Of a DNA stretch of 64,000 nt, positions 10,653 to 19,424 are shown piece after piece. Both the position numbers and the translations under genes were made by a program. The notes under the pieces are model-generated. The model was not told where the DNA came from. It did no database searches and saw only the letters and a program-made list of their open reading frames with translations. Origin of the DNA: Terriglobia bacterium (lineage in GTDB: Bacteria > Acidobacteriota > Terriglobia > Terriglobales > Acidobacteriaceae); NCBI GenBank assembly GCA_020073385.1, contig JAIQFH010000006.1, forward strand, positions 186,001-250,000. The letters are read 5' to 3'. The number at the start of each line of letters is the position of its first letter. Within the stretch, counting starts at the first letter, position 1.

Positions 10653-10967
10653 CTTCGCATTAGATGAATTGGACAGCAAAGCGATGCGATGACACCTTAC
10701 AGCTTCGCCATAGGGATCAATAGTTCCGGAACAGTTTTCAATCGTACGCTGCTTTTCCCCGCGTATGGATTTCCCGCTTCGCCCCAAATATCCCCAAACT
10801 TCTCCACTACCACTCCGTCTAACCTCGCGTGGGGTGTAGGCTATCGACCAAAGGCTGCGAGCATACGGGACAGCCTGTGATCTTCGACCGCGTGAGTGCC
10901 GGATCCCGCCCGACTCGCGGTGGTGACCATGCCCCTTGGCTTCAATCCAATCGAGGAGGCTCCTCTT
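10653..10967. promoter_or_regulatory. Divergent intergenic region between the LLM and DinB-like genes
   Basis: This 315-bp gap lies between two divergently transcribed genes and should hold both promoters. I see no repeat-family member or clear palindrome; a GAGGAGG ribosome-binding site for the DinB-like gene lies at its right end. Confidence 0.4.
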
Positions 10968-11573
10968 ATGAAACGACCACCAATCCTGTTGCCGCTTGTA
11001 ATCCTCATCTTCACCGCCACCGCCTTGAGACAGGGCACAAACAGCGCCGCAGCGGGGTCCGTACCGCAAGCGCAACAGCCGCCAACCCTGGCCTCTAACG
11101 TGGACCCCGAGGTCAGCGCCATCGAGAAGCAGGTCGTGGAAGCTGCCGAGGCCATGCCGGAAGACAAGTTCAACTTCTCGCCCGAGAGCCTGCACATTCC
11201 CGGCGACGACTACAGAGGCGTGCGCAGCTTTGCGGTGCAGGTCAAGCACATCGCCGCCTCCAACTATTTCATATGGTCGCCACTGACCGGCGAAAAACTC
11301 CCCGAGGGTCTGAAAGACGGGAACGGCCCTGAGAACTTGAAGACCAAAGCCGACATCCTGAAATTTTTGAAGGATTCCTTTGCGCTCGGTCATAAGGCGG
11401 CGGCCACGTTGACAACGGAGAACATGTTGCAACCTCCGGGCAGCAGCAAATCGTCCCGCCTGCACCTGGCCGAATTCGGCGTAGCCCACGCCTTCAACCA
11501 CTACGGACAAATGGTCGAGTATCTGAGGATGAATGGAATCGTCCCCCCTGCCAGCCGCGGAAAGTCAGATTGA
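10968..11573 (+). CDS. Secreted DinB-like (damage-inducible fold) protein
   Basis: The 201-residue product begins with a hydrophobic signal sequence ([20 protein letters not shown]). The mature part resembles the DinB/YfiT four-helix bundle: an early helix with [25 protein letters not shown] carrying the first conserved His of such folds, and [20 protein letters not shown] at the C-terminus, a very typical DinB ending with another His pair. The start at 10968 is chosen because GAGGAGG lies nine bases upstream; a longer frame from 10896 lacks this. Members of this fold bind metal; the specific activity of the secreted type is unknown. Confidence 0.8.
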   Translation: MKRPPILLPLVILIFTATALRQGTNSAAAGSVPQAQQPPTLASNVDPEVSAIEKQVVEAAEAMPEDKFNFSPESLHIPGDDYRGVRSFAVQVKHIAASNYFIWSPLTGEKLPEGLKDGNGPENLKTKADILKFLKDSFALGHKAAATLTTENMLQPPGSSKSSRLHLAEFGVAHAFNHYGQMVEYLRMNGIVPPASRGKSD

Positions 11574-11667
11574 TGGCGTCGACGAGTCGGTGGACCGAAC
11601 GGAAGACGACACAGACGGAACGTTCAAGGTTCCGCCGTCTTCCATTCAAAGCTCGCAGGTACTGAAG

Positions 11668-12669
11668 CTATGCGCTCGCGTGGCGCTCCGAGACGATTCT
11701 GAGCGCCTCCTGATACCGGGCAGTACGCATATTCCGCAAGACCTGGTTCATATGGATCCGCCCGTACTGCAGCTTCGTCTCCGCGCTGGCTAAACTAATC
11801 TCACCGGCCCAGATGCCGTTATGAAAGTCTCTGAAGTGGAGCGCCTCTGCATGGGGCTCAATCGGCTTGCCGGAAGCGCCGAGCAGCAGGAAGATCATGG
11901 CATAGAACATGTGAAGCGCCTGCCGCATCAGGTAAAACCGCGCGAGCCCGTATTCCGAAACCGCTTCTCCAAAATAAGTACGAAGGTAAACCTCTTCTTC
12001 CACATCATTGGTGACCACAAAATTCGCGGCCACTGCTAGATCGGTGTAGCGGTCATTCAGAAAGGCAGCTTCCCAATCGACCAGCCAGACGCGGGTGCCA
12101 TCGAAAAGAATGTTTTCCGGCTTGAGATCGTTGTGACTGGATACCATCTCCGTATCGTGACGCGGGTAAACGCTCTGCACGCGGGCGTAGAGTTGGAAGA
12201 GTTCGTCAGTCTCGCTTGCCGGTAGGATCCTCGCATCCTGGAATTTTCGAATGTATGCATCCAGGGCATCGAAGTAGTCGCGGTACACGATCATTTTTGG
12301 GAACGGCGCCAGCGCGTGCAGCGTTTTAAGAGCCGCGGGCAAAAGGACAAGAGCCTCCGGGGTCGGAAACGGCCGTGCTTCCACAAAATCTGTAATCGAG
12401 ATCCGGTCTTCCGTGCTGGTGTACCAGATGCGCGGAGCCAGCCCTGCTGCGGCGGCACTCCTCATGCACGCGAACTGGCGCGTAGGATCATTCATCGCAT
12501 CGGTGTGCGTGATGACGCGCAACAGGTAAGGGCATCCCCGCACCACGATGCGAAAGACGAGGGCGGTGCTAAGGCCCGCGGTAAGCATCCGTATGTCTTC
12601 GAGCTCATTCACTCCGAATGCTTCCTGCAGGGCACGCCCCACGGCGGCAGTCTTGGCCTCTGGAATCAT
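11668..12669 (-). CDS. Aminoglycoside phosphotransferase/choline kinase-family protein
   Basis: A 333-residue kinase-like protein. The catalytic loop is SHNDLKPENILF (His-x-Asp-x4-Asn) near residue 197 and the metal-binding Asp follows in VWLVDWEAAF about 15 residues later. The N-terminal lobe has a Gly-rich segment MLTAGLSTALVFRI and a Lys/Arg-type ATP site in YLLRVI. AAGGAGG lies seven bases before the ATG. It stands alone and converges with the DinB-like gene. The family covers aminoglycoside, choline, ethanolamine and homoserine kinases; nothing here selects among them, so a resistance role should not be assumed. Confidence 0.85.
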   Translation of the reverse strand: MIPEAKTAAVGRALQEAFGVNELEDIRMLTAGLSTALVFRIVVRGCPYLLRVITHTDAMNDPTRQFACMRSAAAAGLAPRIWYTSTEDRISITDFVEARPFPTPEALVLLPAALKTLHALAPFPKMIVYRDYFDALDAYIRKFQDARILPASETDELFQLYARVQSVYPRHDTEMVSSHNDLKPENILFDGTRVWLVDWEAAFLNDRYTDLAVAANFVVTNDVEEEVYLRTYFGEAVSEYGLARFYLMRQALHMFYAMIFLLLGASGKPIEPHAEALHFRDFHNGIWAGEISLASAETKLQYGRIHMNQVLRNMRTARYQEALRIVSERHASA

Positions 12670-12890
12670 GAAATCCTCCTTGCGGAAGTTGGTTCAGTTT
12701 CCCAACGCTACCAAGAAAAGTTTCGAAAAACAGTCTGTGTTTAATTCGCCATACTTGCTATGCTTTATATAGTTGAGCAATCGGGGTACCTGTCCTTCCG
12801 CGCTTTCGCAGTAGTGGACGGCGGGCCTCGGCGGCGCAATCTTCCCGATCGTCTTTCCACAACAGAATTTGATTTCTTTTAAGAGTCGGC

Positions 12891-13106
12891 ATGGCGCTAT
12901 CTACCCGCAAATTCGGCACCACCTGTCCCATCTGTAAACGCTTCTGCTTTCTCAGCTACATCGAGATCGAAGAGACGGCCTCGGTCGGAGAACTGCGGGC
13001 CAAGCTTTTGCGGCAGGGATGGTTGGGTGAGCAGGCCCGCTGCGACGATCCGAAATGCAGCGGCCAGACGTTCTGTGCCTGGAATCAGGCGGTGTTTCCG
13101 CGGTAG
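12891..13106 (+). CDS. Small Cys-rich protein of unknown function
   Basis: A 71-residue protein with Cys pairs TCPIC near residue 11 and, in the C-terminal third, C-x4-C (CDDPKC) plus a further Cys in FCAW. The pattern suggests one zinc site. The segment between them (ETASVGELRAKLLRQGW) reads as a helix. It lies 85 bp ahead of the next plus-strand gene. I do not know a family name. It could be chance coding, but the spaced Cys pattern argues against that. Confidence 0.5.
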   Translation: MALSTRKFGTTCPICKRFCFLSYIEIEETASVGELRAKLLRQGWLGEQARCDDPKCSGQTFCAWNQAVFPR

Positions 13107-13191
13107 CGCCTGTCGCCAACGGGTTTGCTAACGACCAACGAGTAACGACCAACACGCTAAAGTCCAGCGTTTGTTTCAAAGGGGGATGGGG

Positions 13192-14073
13192 ATGACAGGT
13201 CCGTCAAGCGGCGATGTCTCTGTGCGGTCGATCAACCAGGAAATCATTGGGATGGACGGACCGAATCACCTGGTCAGCCAGATCATTCCGTCGATTGGGG
13301 TCATCAACCCAGGTTCCTTCCGGTTGCACGCCATGAACAATCGGCTGACGTTTTCAAGTGTGGGCTCGACAACAGGGCGGCTCGGGATTTTCGCGGCACA
13401 GAAGGGTGCCCAGCAGCGGGCCATGATTTTGCTGCTGCCCTCGAGCGGGACGCCCAGCCGGCTGCTGATCTGCATCACGCAGGGATTCGGTCAGGCGGCC
13501 CGCGATCTCGAACCGTTGGGCTGGAGCAATCCGTTGTCGCGTCCGTTTGTGAATTTCTGCCTTCTGAAACACGTCATCAACCGCTGGGGCGCACAGACTC
13601 TGGCTGCCACCGACGACATGGCGTTCCTGTACATCGTACGAGCGCGAGGAGACGAATTGGGACCTTTCGCGAACGATGGGCCGTTCGTGCTGGAAGTGTT
13701 GACTCAATTGGCTTCGCTCACCGGCGACTCGTTTTCTTTCGACCAGGTCGAAGCGTTCACGTTCAGCAGCGGCGTTTCGGATTTCAATGTGTTTATCAAC
13801 TCGATCTCCTCACTTCTGAATATCCAGGCGGTGTACGGGATCGATCCCGCGCAGGCTATGCCCCTGGCGCGCCCGGGTGGCTGCTTGCGCAAGCAGTACC
13901 TGAGCGGGCAGACGGGCGGACCGTCGGCGGGATTCGAGTATCTGGGGCTCGACAGTTGGGTCAATGAGTTCCGTTATCCCGACCGGATGAAGCTACCCGA
14001 TCCCTGGGTCTTCAATTACATGCACAATTGGGTCATGCCCATGTACATCTTGAATCTGGCGCTGGCGACGTAG
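13192..14073 (+). CDS. Hypothetical protein, unknown fold, about 293 aa
   Basis: I do not recognise this protein. It has no signal peptide or membrane segment. Notable stretches are LICITQGFGQAARDLEPLGW near residue 92, DDMAFLYIVRARGDELGPF near 140, and AFTFSSGVSDFNVFINS near 190, the last resembling a nucleophile elbow of an alpha/beta hydrolase in shape but without a clean G-x-S-x-G. Three ATGs lie close together (13171, 13186, 13192); I choose 13192 because the AAAGGGGG upstream is best spaced for it. It stands between a small Cys-rich gene and the UDG gene, all on the plus strand. Confidence 0.7.
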   Translation: MTGPSSGDVSVRSINQEIIGMDGPNHLVSQIIPSIGVINPGSFRLHAMNNRLTFSSVGSTTGRLGIFAAQKGAQQRAMILLLPSSGTPSRLLICITQGFGQAARDLEPLGWSNPLSRPFVNFCLLKHVINRWGAQTLAATDDMAFLYIVRARGDELGPFANDGPFVLEVLTQLASLTGDSFSFDQVEAFTFSSGVSDFNVFINSISSLLNIQAVYGIDPAQAMPLARPGGCLRKQYLSGQTGGPSAGFEYLGLDSWVNEFRYPDRMKLPDPWVFNYMHNWVMPMYILNLALAT

Positions 14074-14132
14074 AGGCCTGCATCCCTGGCCGGCCGTGCA
14101 TCTTGCCCACTCCTCTGTGATGTAATGGCCAA

Positions 14133-14816
14133 GTGTCCTGGCTCACGATTCTGAATCGCGAAATTGTCGGTTGCACTCGCTGTCCGCGCCTGGTCGCTTT
14201 CCGCGAGGGAGTCGCGCGCGAAAAACGCCGCGCGTATCGCGACTGGGAGTACTGGGGCAAGCCTGTGCCTGGATTCGGCGATCCCCGCGCGCGCGTTCTG
14301 ATCATGGGTCTCGCTCCCGGCGCGCACGGTTCGAACCGCACCGGCCGTCCGTTCACCGGCGACGCCTCCGGCAACTTCATGTACCCCGTGCTGTATGAAA
14401 CTGGATTTGCCAACCAGCCCACCGCAACGGATCGCGACGACGGCCTGAAACTCAAAGATCTCTACATTACCGCTGCCGTCCGATGCGCGCCACCCGACAA
14501 TAAGCCCCTGCCGCAGGAACTGGCGGAGTGTTCCATCTTTCTCGATCGGGAGCTTGCCGGCCTAAAAGAAGTGAAAGTCGTGGTGGCGCTGGGCAAGATC
14601 GGTTTCGACGCTTATTTGAATTACCTGAAGCGCCGCGGCCTGCTTCCCAGCCGCCAACCGTACCTCTTCAAACACGGCGCCCATTACCAGATGCCCGACG
14701 GTAACGTGTTACTTGCGTCATACCATCCGTCGAACCAGAACACGGCGACGGGCAAGCTGACGCGGGAAATGTTTGTGAAGATATTCAAGCAGGCGGCAAA
14801 ACTTGCCGATAGATAA
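14133..14816 (+). CDS. Uracil-DNA glycosylase, family 5-like (UdgB)
   Basis: The 227-residue enzyme removes uracil or deaminated bases from DNA. Motif 1 is GLAPGAHGSNRTGRPFTGD near residue 59, where family 5 enzymes have GLAPAAHGGNRTGR, and motif 2 is ASYHPSNQNTATGKLT near 190. Cys residues at CTRC near residue 14, AAVRCAPP near 115 and ELAEC fit the four-Cys iron-sulfur cluster of UDG families 4 and 5. The start is a GTG with weak upstream signal. A deaminated-base repair role follows from the family; the neighbours give no further hint. Confidence 0.9.
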   Translation: MSWLTILNREIVGCTRCPRLVAFREGVAREKRRAYRDWEYWGKPVPGFGDPRARVLIMGLAPGAHGSNRTGRPFTGDASGNFMYPVLYETGFANQPTATDRDDGLKLKDLYITAAVRCAPPDNKPLPQELAECSIFLDRELAGLKEVKVVVALGKIGFDAYLNYLKRRGLLPSRQPYLFKHGAHYQMPDGNVLLASYHPSNQNTATGKLTREMFVKIFKQAAKLADR

Positions 14817-14967
14817 GGGGAAGCGTCGCGCGCCGGACCGTGGAACCTTCCCCTCGACGGGGTCACAGCCGACAAAGCGGGTTGCGGTCCGGGCGGCGCT
14901 TTTTCTTGCCGTACTGCCTGCGCAACACGGAATCTCTCCGTGCCTTCCGTGGTCAATTCACTCCTCC

Positions 14968-15516
14968 CTACTTCAGCTTTGTCACCGTGACTTCCAGTTG
15001 ATACTGATGCTTTGAGTTCGGGTCGTCTACGACTCCCACGACCATGGTTTTGCCCAACAGTGCGACCGTGCTGGCCTCCATCCTCATTTGACGAATGGCT
15101 GGATGCATCGTCTGCTGCTGCTGTTCAGGGATAGCGAAGTTGGTCAGGTCGGCACTCACTTTTAGCGATACGTTTTCTCCGAGCGATGCCGCGTCTGACC
15201 GATCCGTCAAACGGCAGCGGATATTCATGCCGACATCCAGGTATTGAAACTCTCCTTGCTTCGACTCGACGGGTACCTTCGTTCCAATCCTGATCTCGTT
15301 CCAGTCGCCCGAACGCGAGTGCATGGAGTACTGTCGCGTGTTGACCTTCTTGCCGTCGTCCATTTCATTCAGTGAAAAGTCGAGGCGGTAAGCGCTGGCC
15401 ATTTTCTCTTCATCCGGCGCCTTGGGCGAATCTGCTTTCTGCGCCCACAGCCATGCGGGCCCCGCGGCAAGTATTGCCACCGTGAGCGTTAATGCCAAAA
15501 CCGTTTTCTTCAACAT
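14968..15516 (-). CDS. Secreted hypothetical protein, third gene of the sigma/anti-sigma operon
   Basis: A 182-residue exported protein: MLKKTVLALTLTVAILAAGP forms a signal peptide ending at AQKAD. The mature part is beta-rich, e.g. YRLDFSLNEMDDGKKVNTRQ, GTKVPVESKQGEFQYLDVGM and a last strand YQLEVTVTKLK. No enzyme motif is seen. It lies 21 bp after the anti-sigma gene on the same strand, so it is probably part of the same transcription unit and a direct output or sensor of that sigma system. The fold and partner are unknown. Confidence 0.8.
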   Translation of the reverse strand: MLKKTVLALTLTVAILAAGPAWLWAQKADSPKAPDEEKMASAYRLDFSLNEMDDGKKVNTRQYSMHSRSGDWNEIRIGTKVPVESKQGEFQYLDVGMNIRCRLTDRSDAASLGENVSLKVSADLTNFAIPEQQQQTMHPAIRQMRMEASTVALLGKTMVVGVVDDPNSKHQYQLEVTVTKLK

Positions 15517-15537
15517 GGAATTTGTTCTCCTTTGTCT

Positions 15538-16125
15538 CTATCGAACTTGTGAATCTTCATTTCCGTCCGGTCCCGCTTCTCGCATCTCCTGCTCTCGATC
15601 TTTTCTCAATGCCTCCGTTCTGGCCCGGGCTACCATCACGGCCTCATCGTGGAATTGCGCAATGTAGCTCGCTAGGATCTTCTCCTGCTCGCTGAGCGGA
15701 TGCGGCGATGGGAACTGATCGAGCTTGGGAGTGCCTGCCACGACCGGCGCAGAACCCAGCACATCAGTCTTATGGGCCGGACGGGGACGCGGCGGAATCG
15801 CAGTGGGATCACGACGAGCCACGTGCATCTCCGGCCCCGCGTTGCGATGCTCGGTCGGAGCAGGGCGGTTCGCGATTGCTGGATGCGATGGCGTGCGCGA
15901 TCTCCATGCGAACGTGATCAGTATGAGAAGCATCGCCGCTGCTGCCGCGAGGCCCCATCTCCACCATGTGTGGTATGCCGGGGTCGCATCGGCCGAACGC
16001 AAGTTGGCGAGAATTCGTTCTTCCATGCCCGGCCGCGGCTCAACCGACGCGTATTTCGCGAGTGCCGCGTCGAGAGTGCGGTCCAGGTCATCGCGCTTAT
16101 TTCGGATGTTGTCGTGATTCGCCAT
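15538..16125 (-). CDS. Anti-sigma-factor-like single-pass membrane protein
   Basis: A 195-residue protein. The first 55 residues are cytoplasmic and charged (DDLDRTLDAALAKYA, then GMEERILANLRS), followed by one membrane segment WGLAAAAAMLLILITFAW at about 58-75 and a Pro-rich periplasmic part ending in a charged helix. This layout, and its place four bases after an ECF sigma gene, fit an anti-sigma factor. The canonical zinc-binding HxxxCxxC motif is absent, so the class differs from ZAS anti-sigmas. The role is inference from context. Confidence 0.7.
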   Translation of the reverse strand: MANHDNIRNKRDDLDRTLDAALAKYASVEPRPGMEERILANLRSADATPAYHTWWRWGLAAAAAMLLILITFAWRSRTPSHPAIANRPAPTEHRNAGPEMHVARRDPTAIPPRPRPAHKTDVLGSAPVVAGTPKLDQFPSPHPLSEQEKILASYIAQFHDEAVMVARARTEALRKDREQEMREAGPDGNEDSQVR

Positions 16126-16129
16126 CAGT

Positions 16130-16714
16130 TCACCTCCGGCCTCGTTCTGCCAACTTTTCCTTCAAGATCTGCCGCGCCCGGAACACACGCGACCGCACGG
16201 CGGCTTCGTTGATGTTCAGCGTGGCCGCGATTTCCCGCGGCGTCATCTCCTGGATTGCCGACAGGATCAGTGGAGCACGCAACTTCTCGGGCAAGGCGGC
16301 AATCAGTTTTTCGAGAACTGCGCCAATTTGAGCTCCTTGGATCGTCTGATCGGCCGACGCATCCTGTGAAACAACTTCCTGCACCGGTTTCTCCGGATCC
16401 TCCAGCGGAATCTCTTGCTTTCTCGCGTTTCGTCTGCCGACCTCGATCGCGACCCGCCATGTAATGCGCGCCAACCAGGTCTTCGGCTCTTCCACCTCCG
16501 CCAGCTTTGAGCTGTAGCGCACCACGCGCAGGAACGTCTCTTGCGTGGCATCTTCCGCTTCGTGATGCCGGCGCAGCACCGCGTACGCAATGCGGTAAAC
16601 GAGCCGCGAGTGTTCGCGGACGAGCGCCTCGAGAGCTTCATCTCGACTGCGCTCGGCGGTCGCCGCTCCGCTCAGGATCGCCTCTGTTGCCAGCACCCGT
16701 CTTCCCTCACTCAT
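16130..16714 (-). CDS. ECF-type RNA polymerase sigma factor
   Basis: A 194-residue sigma-70 family factor. Region 2 covers LVREHSRLVYRIAYAVLRRH through HEAEDATQETFLRVVRY (residues 28-70), and PKTWLARITWRVAIEVGRRN follows. Region 4 is LPEKLRAPLILSAIQEMTPR with the HTH segment EIAATLNINEAAVRSRVFRA near residue 160. It heads a three-gene minus-strand operon with a putative anti-sigma (4-bp gap) and a secreted protein. Upstream, a 98-bp inverted-repeat element separates it from murB. Target promoters cannot be inferred from this window. Confidence 0.92.
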   Translation of the reverse strand: MSEGRRVLATEAILSGAATAERSRDEALEALVREHSRLVYRIAYAVLRRHHEAEDATQETFLRVVRYSSKLAEVEEPKTWLARITWRVAIEVGRRNARKQEIPLEDPEKPVQEVVSQDASADQTIQGAQIGAVLEKLIAALPEKLRAPLILSAIQEMTPREIAATLNINEAAVRSRVFRARQILKEKLAERGRR

Positions 16715-16799
16715 GAAGACCGCTTTCGGGAGGATTCTGTTCAGGAATTTCTGGAGGGAGAACGCCGGTTTGGCGGATACTTGCGATGCTCAGCGCAAG

Positions 16800-16897
16800 T
16801 TGTCATTCCGACGCGCCAGGTTTGGGCGCGAAGAATCTGCTGTTGCCGGCAAGAAACGGATTCCTCCGCGTTCGCTGCCCTCAGGTCGGAATGACAA
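16800..16897. repeat. MITE-like element, 98 bp with 13-bp perfect terminal inverted repeats
   Basis: TTGTCATTCCGAC (16800-16812) and GTCGGAATGACAA (16885-16897) are perfect inverted repeats. The interior holds the smaller palindrome-like GCGCGCCAGGTTTGGGCGCG and has no ORF. Related elements with TTGTCATCCTGA ends are at 21799-21906 and 24732-24855. Elements beginning GTCATTC/GTCATCC are common in several bacterial phyla. Confidence 0.8.
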
Positions 16898-16929
16898 GAT
16901 TTAAAGATGCGACATGCGGGGCGTGCCAG

Positions 16930-17985
16930 TTAGAAACCGACCATCACCGGTTCCGTCTCCAGCCGCACGCCCCAGATTTCCTCGACACGCTGCTGGATTT
17001 GATCTTTCAAGGCGAGAATTTCGGCAGCGGTGGCTCCGCCGCGGTTCACAAGGGCTAATGCGTGTTTGCTGGAGATTCCCGCATGGCCGAATCCATACCC
17101 GCGGGCAAATCCCGAGTGCTCGACCAGCCACGCTGCGGAAACTTTCCGGCTCTTCTCGAGTGCGGGATAACTCGGGATCGTGAGTTTCTTGGCGGCTGCG
17201 CGTCTTTTCATTTCTTCGTGCTGCTCTTCCGACAGCACCGGATTCTTGAAGAACGATCCCGCACTCCGACAGTTGGGGTCGCCCTCCACAATCAACATGC
17301 CTTTGCCGGCGCGGATATGCCGCACAGCTTCTCGCGTCTCAGCGAGATTGGGTGTCGTTTCTCGTCCTTCGAAGTGACGCTTGAGGTCGGCGTATTCCAA
17401 GTGTGGTTCGGCGTCTGGCGCGAGCGCATAAGTGACCCGGAGAATGATGAAGCGCCCTCGCTCCGTGGTGTTGAAGATGCTCGATCGATACGAGAACCCG
17501 CACGCCTCATTGCAAAGCTCGCGTATCTGATTGTCCTTGAGATCGAACACCTCGACCGATTCGATCGTGTTCGAAACTTCCTGTCCATAGGCTCCGACAT
17601 TCTGCACCGGCGTGCCACCAACGCTTCCAGGGATTCCGCTCATGCATTCGACTCCGGCACAATGCGCCATGACTGCATGCGACACGAAGCGATCCCAGGA
17701 TTCCCCGGCGCCCACATCAAACAGGGCTCTACCATCATCTGCGGCCACCGCGCGCCGCTCGATGCCCGTGATGCCGATCTTCAGCACCAGTCCAGGCCAG
17801 CCCGAGTCGGCAACCACAAGATTGCTGCCGCCTCCGAGAACGAAAAGCGGGACATCCCTGGTTCGTGCAAAACGGACGGACTCTTCTACGTCCGCGATCG
17901 ACTTGGCCTCAACGAAGAAGCGGGCAGGCCCCCCCATCCGGAAGGTGGTCAGCGGCGCGAGCGGAACATTTTCCTGCACCTGCAT
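16930..17985 (-). CDS. murB: UDP-N-acetylenolpyruvoylglucosamine reductase (MurB)
   Basis: MurB reduces enolpyruvyl-UDP-GlcNAc to UDP-MurNAc with NADPH and FAD in the cytoplasm. The 351-residue protein has the FAD-binding segments TFRMGGPARFFVEA near residue 17 and VLGGGSNLVVAD near 48, the loop GIPGSVGGTPVQNVGAYGQ near 117, the catalytic Ser region SAGSFFKNPV near 242, and GYGFGHAGISSKHALALVN near 300. The presence of the Tyr loop and overall length put it with the E. coli-like type I enzymes. I choose the ATG at 17985; a GTG six codons earlier (18003) is possible. It is monocistronic and not in a dcw cluster. Confidence 0.93.
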   Translation of the reverse strand: MQVQENVPLAPLTTFRMGGPARFFVEAKSIADVEESVRFARTRDVPLFVLGGGSNLVVADSGWPGLVLKIGITGIERRAVAADDGRALFDVGAGESWDRFVSHAVMAHCAGVECMSGIPGSVGGTPVQNVGAYGQEVSNTIESVEVFDLKDNQIRELCNEACGFSYRSSIFNTTERGRFIILRVTYALAPDAEPHLEYADLKRHFEGRETTPNLAETREAVRHIRAGKGMLIVEGDPNCRSAGSFFKNPVLSEEQHEEMKRRAAAKKLTIPSYPALEKSRKVSAAWLVEHSGFARGYGFGHAGISSKHALALVNRGGATAAEILALKDQIQQRVEEIWGVRLETEPVMVGF

Positions 17986-18116
17986 CGATGATCCACTATA
18001 CACAGCGATTTATATGATTTTCTCGTGATATTCCGGGCAGAGTGCAAGAGCGTCGCGGACTTTCCCAGTCAGAATCCGGTTACAATGAAAAGAGACTCAA
18101 ACAGGAGAGCGAGCCA

Positions 18117-18557
18117 ATGCCGATGTACCCCGAAATCATGTGTGTTCCCATGCGCGAGGAGCTGACACGCCTGGGTATCCAGGAATTGCATACGGCAGAA
18201 GAAGTCGATAAGGCGGTGCACGCTCCCGGAACGACGATGGTCGTCGTGAATTCTATTTGTGGTTGCGCGGCGGGGCGCATGCGTCCTGCGGTTCGGCTGG
18301 CAATGCAGAATTCAGTGCGTCCAGACCACGCGTACTCGGTGTTTGCCGGACAAGAAACCGAAGCGACGGAACGCGCCCGCAGTTACTTTACCGGATATCC
18401 GCCGTCCTCCCCATCGATTGCGATTTTGCGCGACGGCCAACTTGTATACATGCTGCCGCGCCGTGACATCGAATCTCGCGAAGCTCCCGCCATTGCTGCC
18501 GACTTGAAAGCCGCGTTCGACCGTTTATGCGACAAGAAGGCCGCGGTGCAATCGTAG
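18117..18557 (+). CDS. Bacilliredoxin-like protein, BrxA/BrxB (YphP/YqiW) family
   Basis: A 146-residue thioredoxin-fold protein. The active site is NSICGCAAGRMRP with the CGC motif near residue 45, characteristic of bacilliredoxins that remove bacillithiol from mixed disulfides in Firmicutes. Outside Firmicutes the thiol partner is not established. The C-terminus has YPPSSPSIAILRDGQLVYML, the thioredoxin cis-Pro strand. The ATG at 18117 has AGGAG nine bases upstream and gives the usual family start MPMYPEIM. It stands alone, divergent from murB. Confidence 0.92.
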   Translation: MPMYPEIMCVPMREELTRLGIQELHTAEEVDKAVHAPGTTMVVVNSICGCAAGRMRPAVRLAMQNSVRPDHAYSVFAGQETEATERARSYFTGYPPSSPSIAILRDGQLVYMLPRRDIESREAPAIAADLKAAFDRLCDKKAAVQS

Positions 18558-18802
18558 TCCCCCTCGAGATGCAGGAACTAGACAGGCAAGATTATTGATT
18601 TGAAGAAACCACGCCGCGGCGCGTCCAGCGTGGCTTCCGCCACGGCCAGCATCTTCAATCACTTACCTGAGCGCACAACAAAATCCACCGCCCAGGGTTT
18701 CTACAGTCAGCGATGTACCCTGCGGCCCGAAGCCACCGCGCCGCTGATTTCCGCATCTAGCTTCACGCGCCGCTTCGAACTCTAACGCGAGGGGAATTTC
18801 TC

Positions 18803-19243
18803 ATGAGGCGGTTTGCAGCGGGGATTGTTTTACTAATAACGCTGGCACTGATCGGTTGCGGTTCGAACAGCTCGAATCCTTCAAACATTAACGGGACGTG
18901 GAATGCGACATTGGTCAGCGGTGGCAATGCGACCGTCTTCACCTTCGGTACTTCGCTGACGGTAAACGGCGACGGTTCGCTGAGCGTTTCCAATTTCAGC
19001 TTCAGCACCAACTCACCGTGTTTCGTCTCCGGCGAAACCGAGAGTGGTTCCTTTACGCTGAGCGGAAACTTCAATGGAACTGTAAACGGTAAGTTCGATT
19101 TCACAGTGCAGTCGGGATCACCCGTCGGCAATACGCTCACGCTCTCCGGTACAGCCAACGGCAACACGATCTCGGGAACGTGGAGTTTGACGGGAAGCAG
19201 CGGTTGCACGGGGAACGGCACCTTCACGATGACAAAGGTTTAG
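18803..19243 (+). CDS. Putative lipoprotein with beta-rich repeats, first of a paralogous pair
   Basis: A 146-residue exported protein. The signal MRRFAAGIVLLITLALIGCG carries a lipobox Cys near residue 19. The rest is rich in Ser, Thr, Gly and Asn, with alternating strands such as NINGTWNATLVSGGNATVF and GTANGNTISGTWSLTGSSGC, which suggests a small beta-barrel or sandwich; two Cys may form a disulfide. The next plus-strand gene shares the layout (lipobox, GxW strand near the N-terminus, GxWSL strand near the C-terminus). No enzyme motif is present and the role is unknown. Confidence 0.8.
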   Translation: MRRFAAGIVLLITLALIGCGSNSSNPSNINGTWNATLVSGGNATVFTFGTSLTVNGDGSLSVSNFSFSTNSPCFVSGETESGSFTLSGNFNGTVNGKFDFTVQSGSPVGNTLTLSGTANGNTISGTWSLTGSSGCTGNGTFTMTKV

Positions 19244-19324
19244 GTGCCGTCCAAGCTCCGGCTTCCGGCCCAACTTCCGGAGGCCGGAGGCCAGCCGAAG
19301 CCGTAGGCCCAGAAGCTGACGCCC

Positions 19325-19354
19325 AAAGCCTGAAAGCTCAAAGCTCCTAGCTGG
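19325..19354. repeat. Heptameric tandem array (AGCTNNN type)
   Basis: Four degenerate 7-bp units (AGCCTGA, AAGCTCA, AAGCTCC, TAGCTGG) stand between the two lipoprotein genes. It shares the period with the arrays at 32950, 33349, 39499, 39612, 45222 and 45411. Confidence 0.55.
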
Positions 19355-19424
19355 TCCTTACATCCATTGACGGCCCTGCCCGCATCTCTCTATTCTCGTA
19401 GTGACTCCATTCGAAGGACGGTTC

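Noticed and set aside
10653-11510. Extension of the LLM oxidoreductase frame to 11510
   Set aside because: The extra 286 residues lie antisense to the DinB-like gene and are unrelated to the luciferase-like fold; the ATG at 10652 gives the normal family start.
11668-12669. APH-family kinase considered as an antibiotic-resistance gene
   Set aside because: The family is broad (choline, ethanolamine, homoserine kinases) and no resistance context or mobile element surrounds it.
18600-18785. Small plus-strand frame after the bacilliredoxin gene
   Set aside because: Sixty-one residues with no pattern, no ribosome-binding site close to the start and Ser/Arg-rich shadow-like composition.
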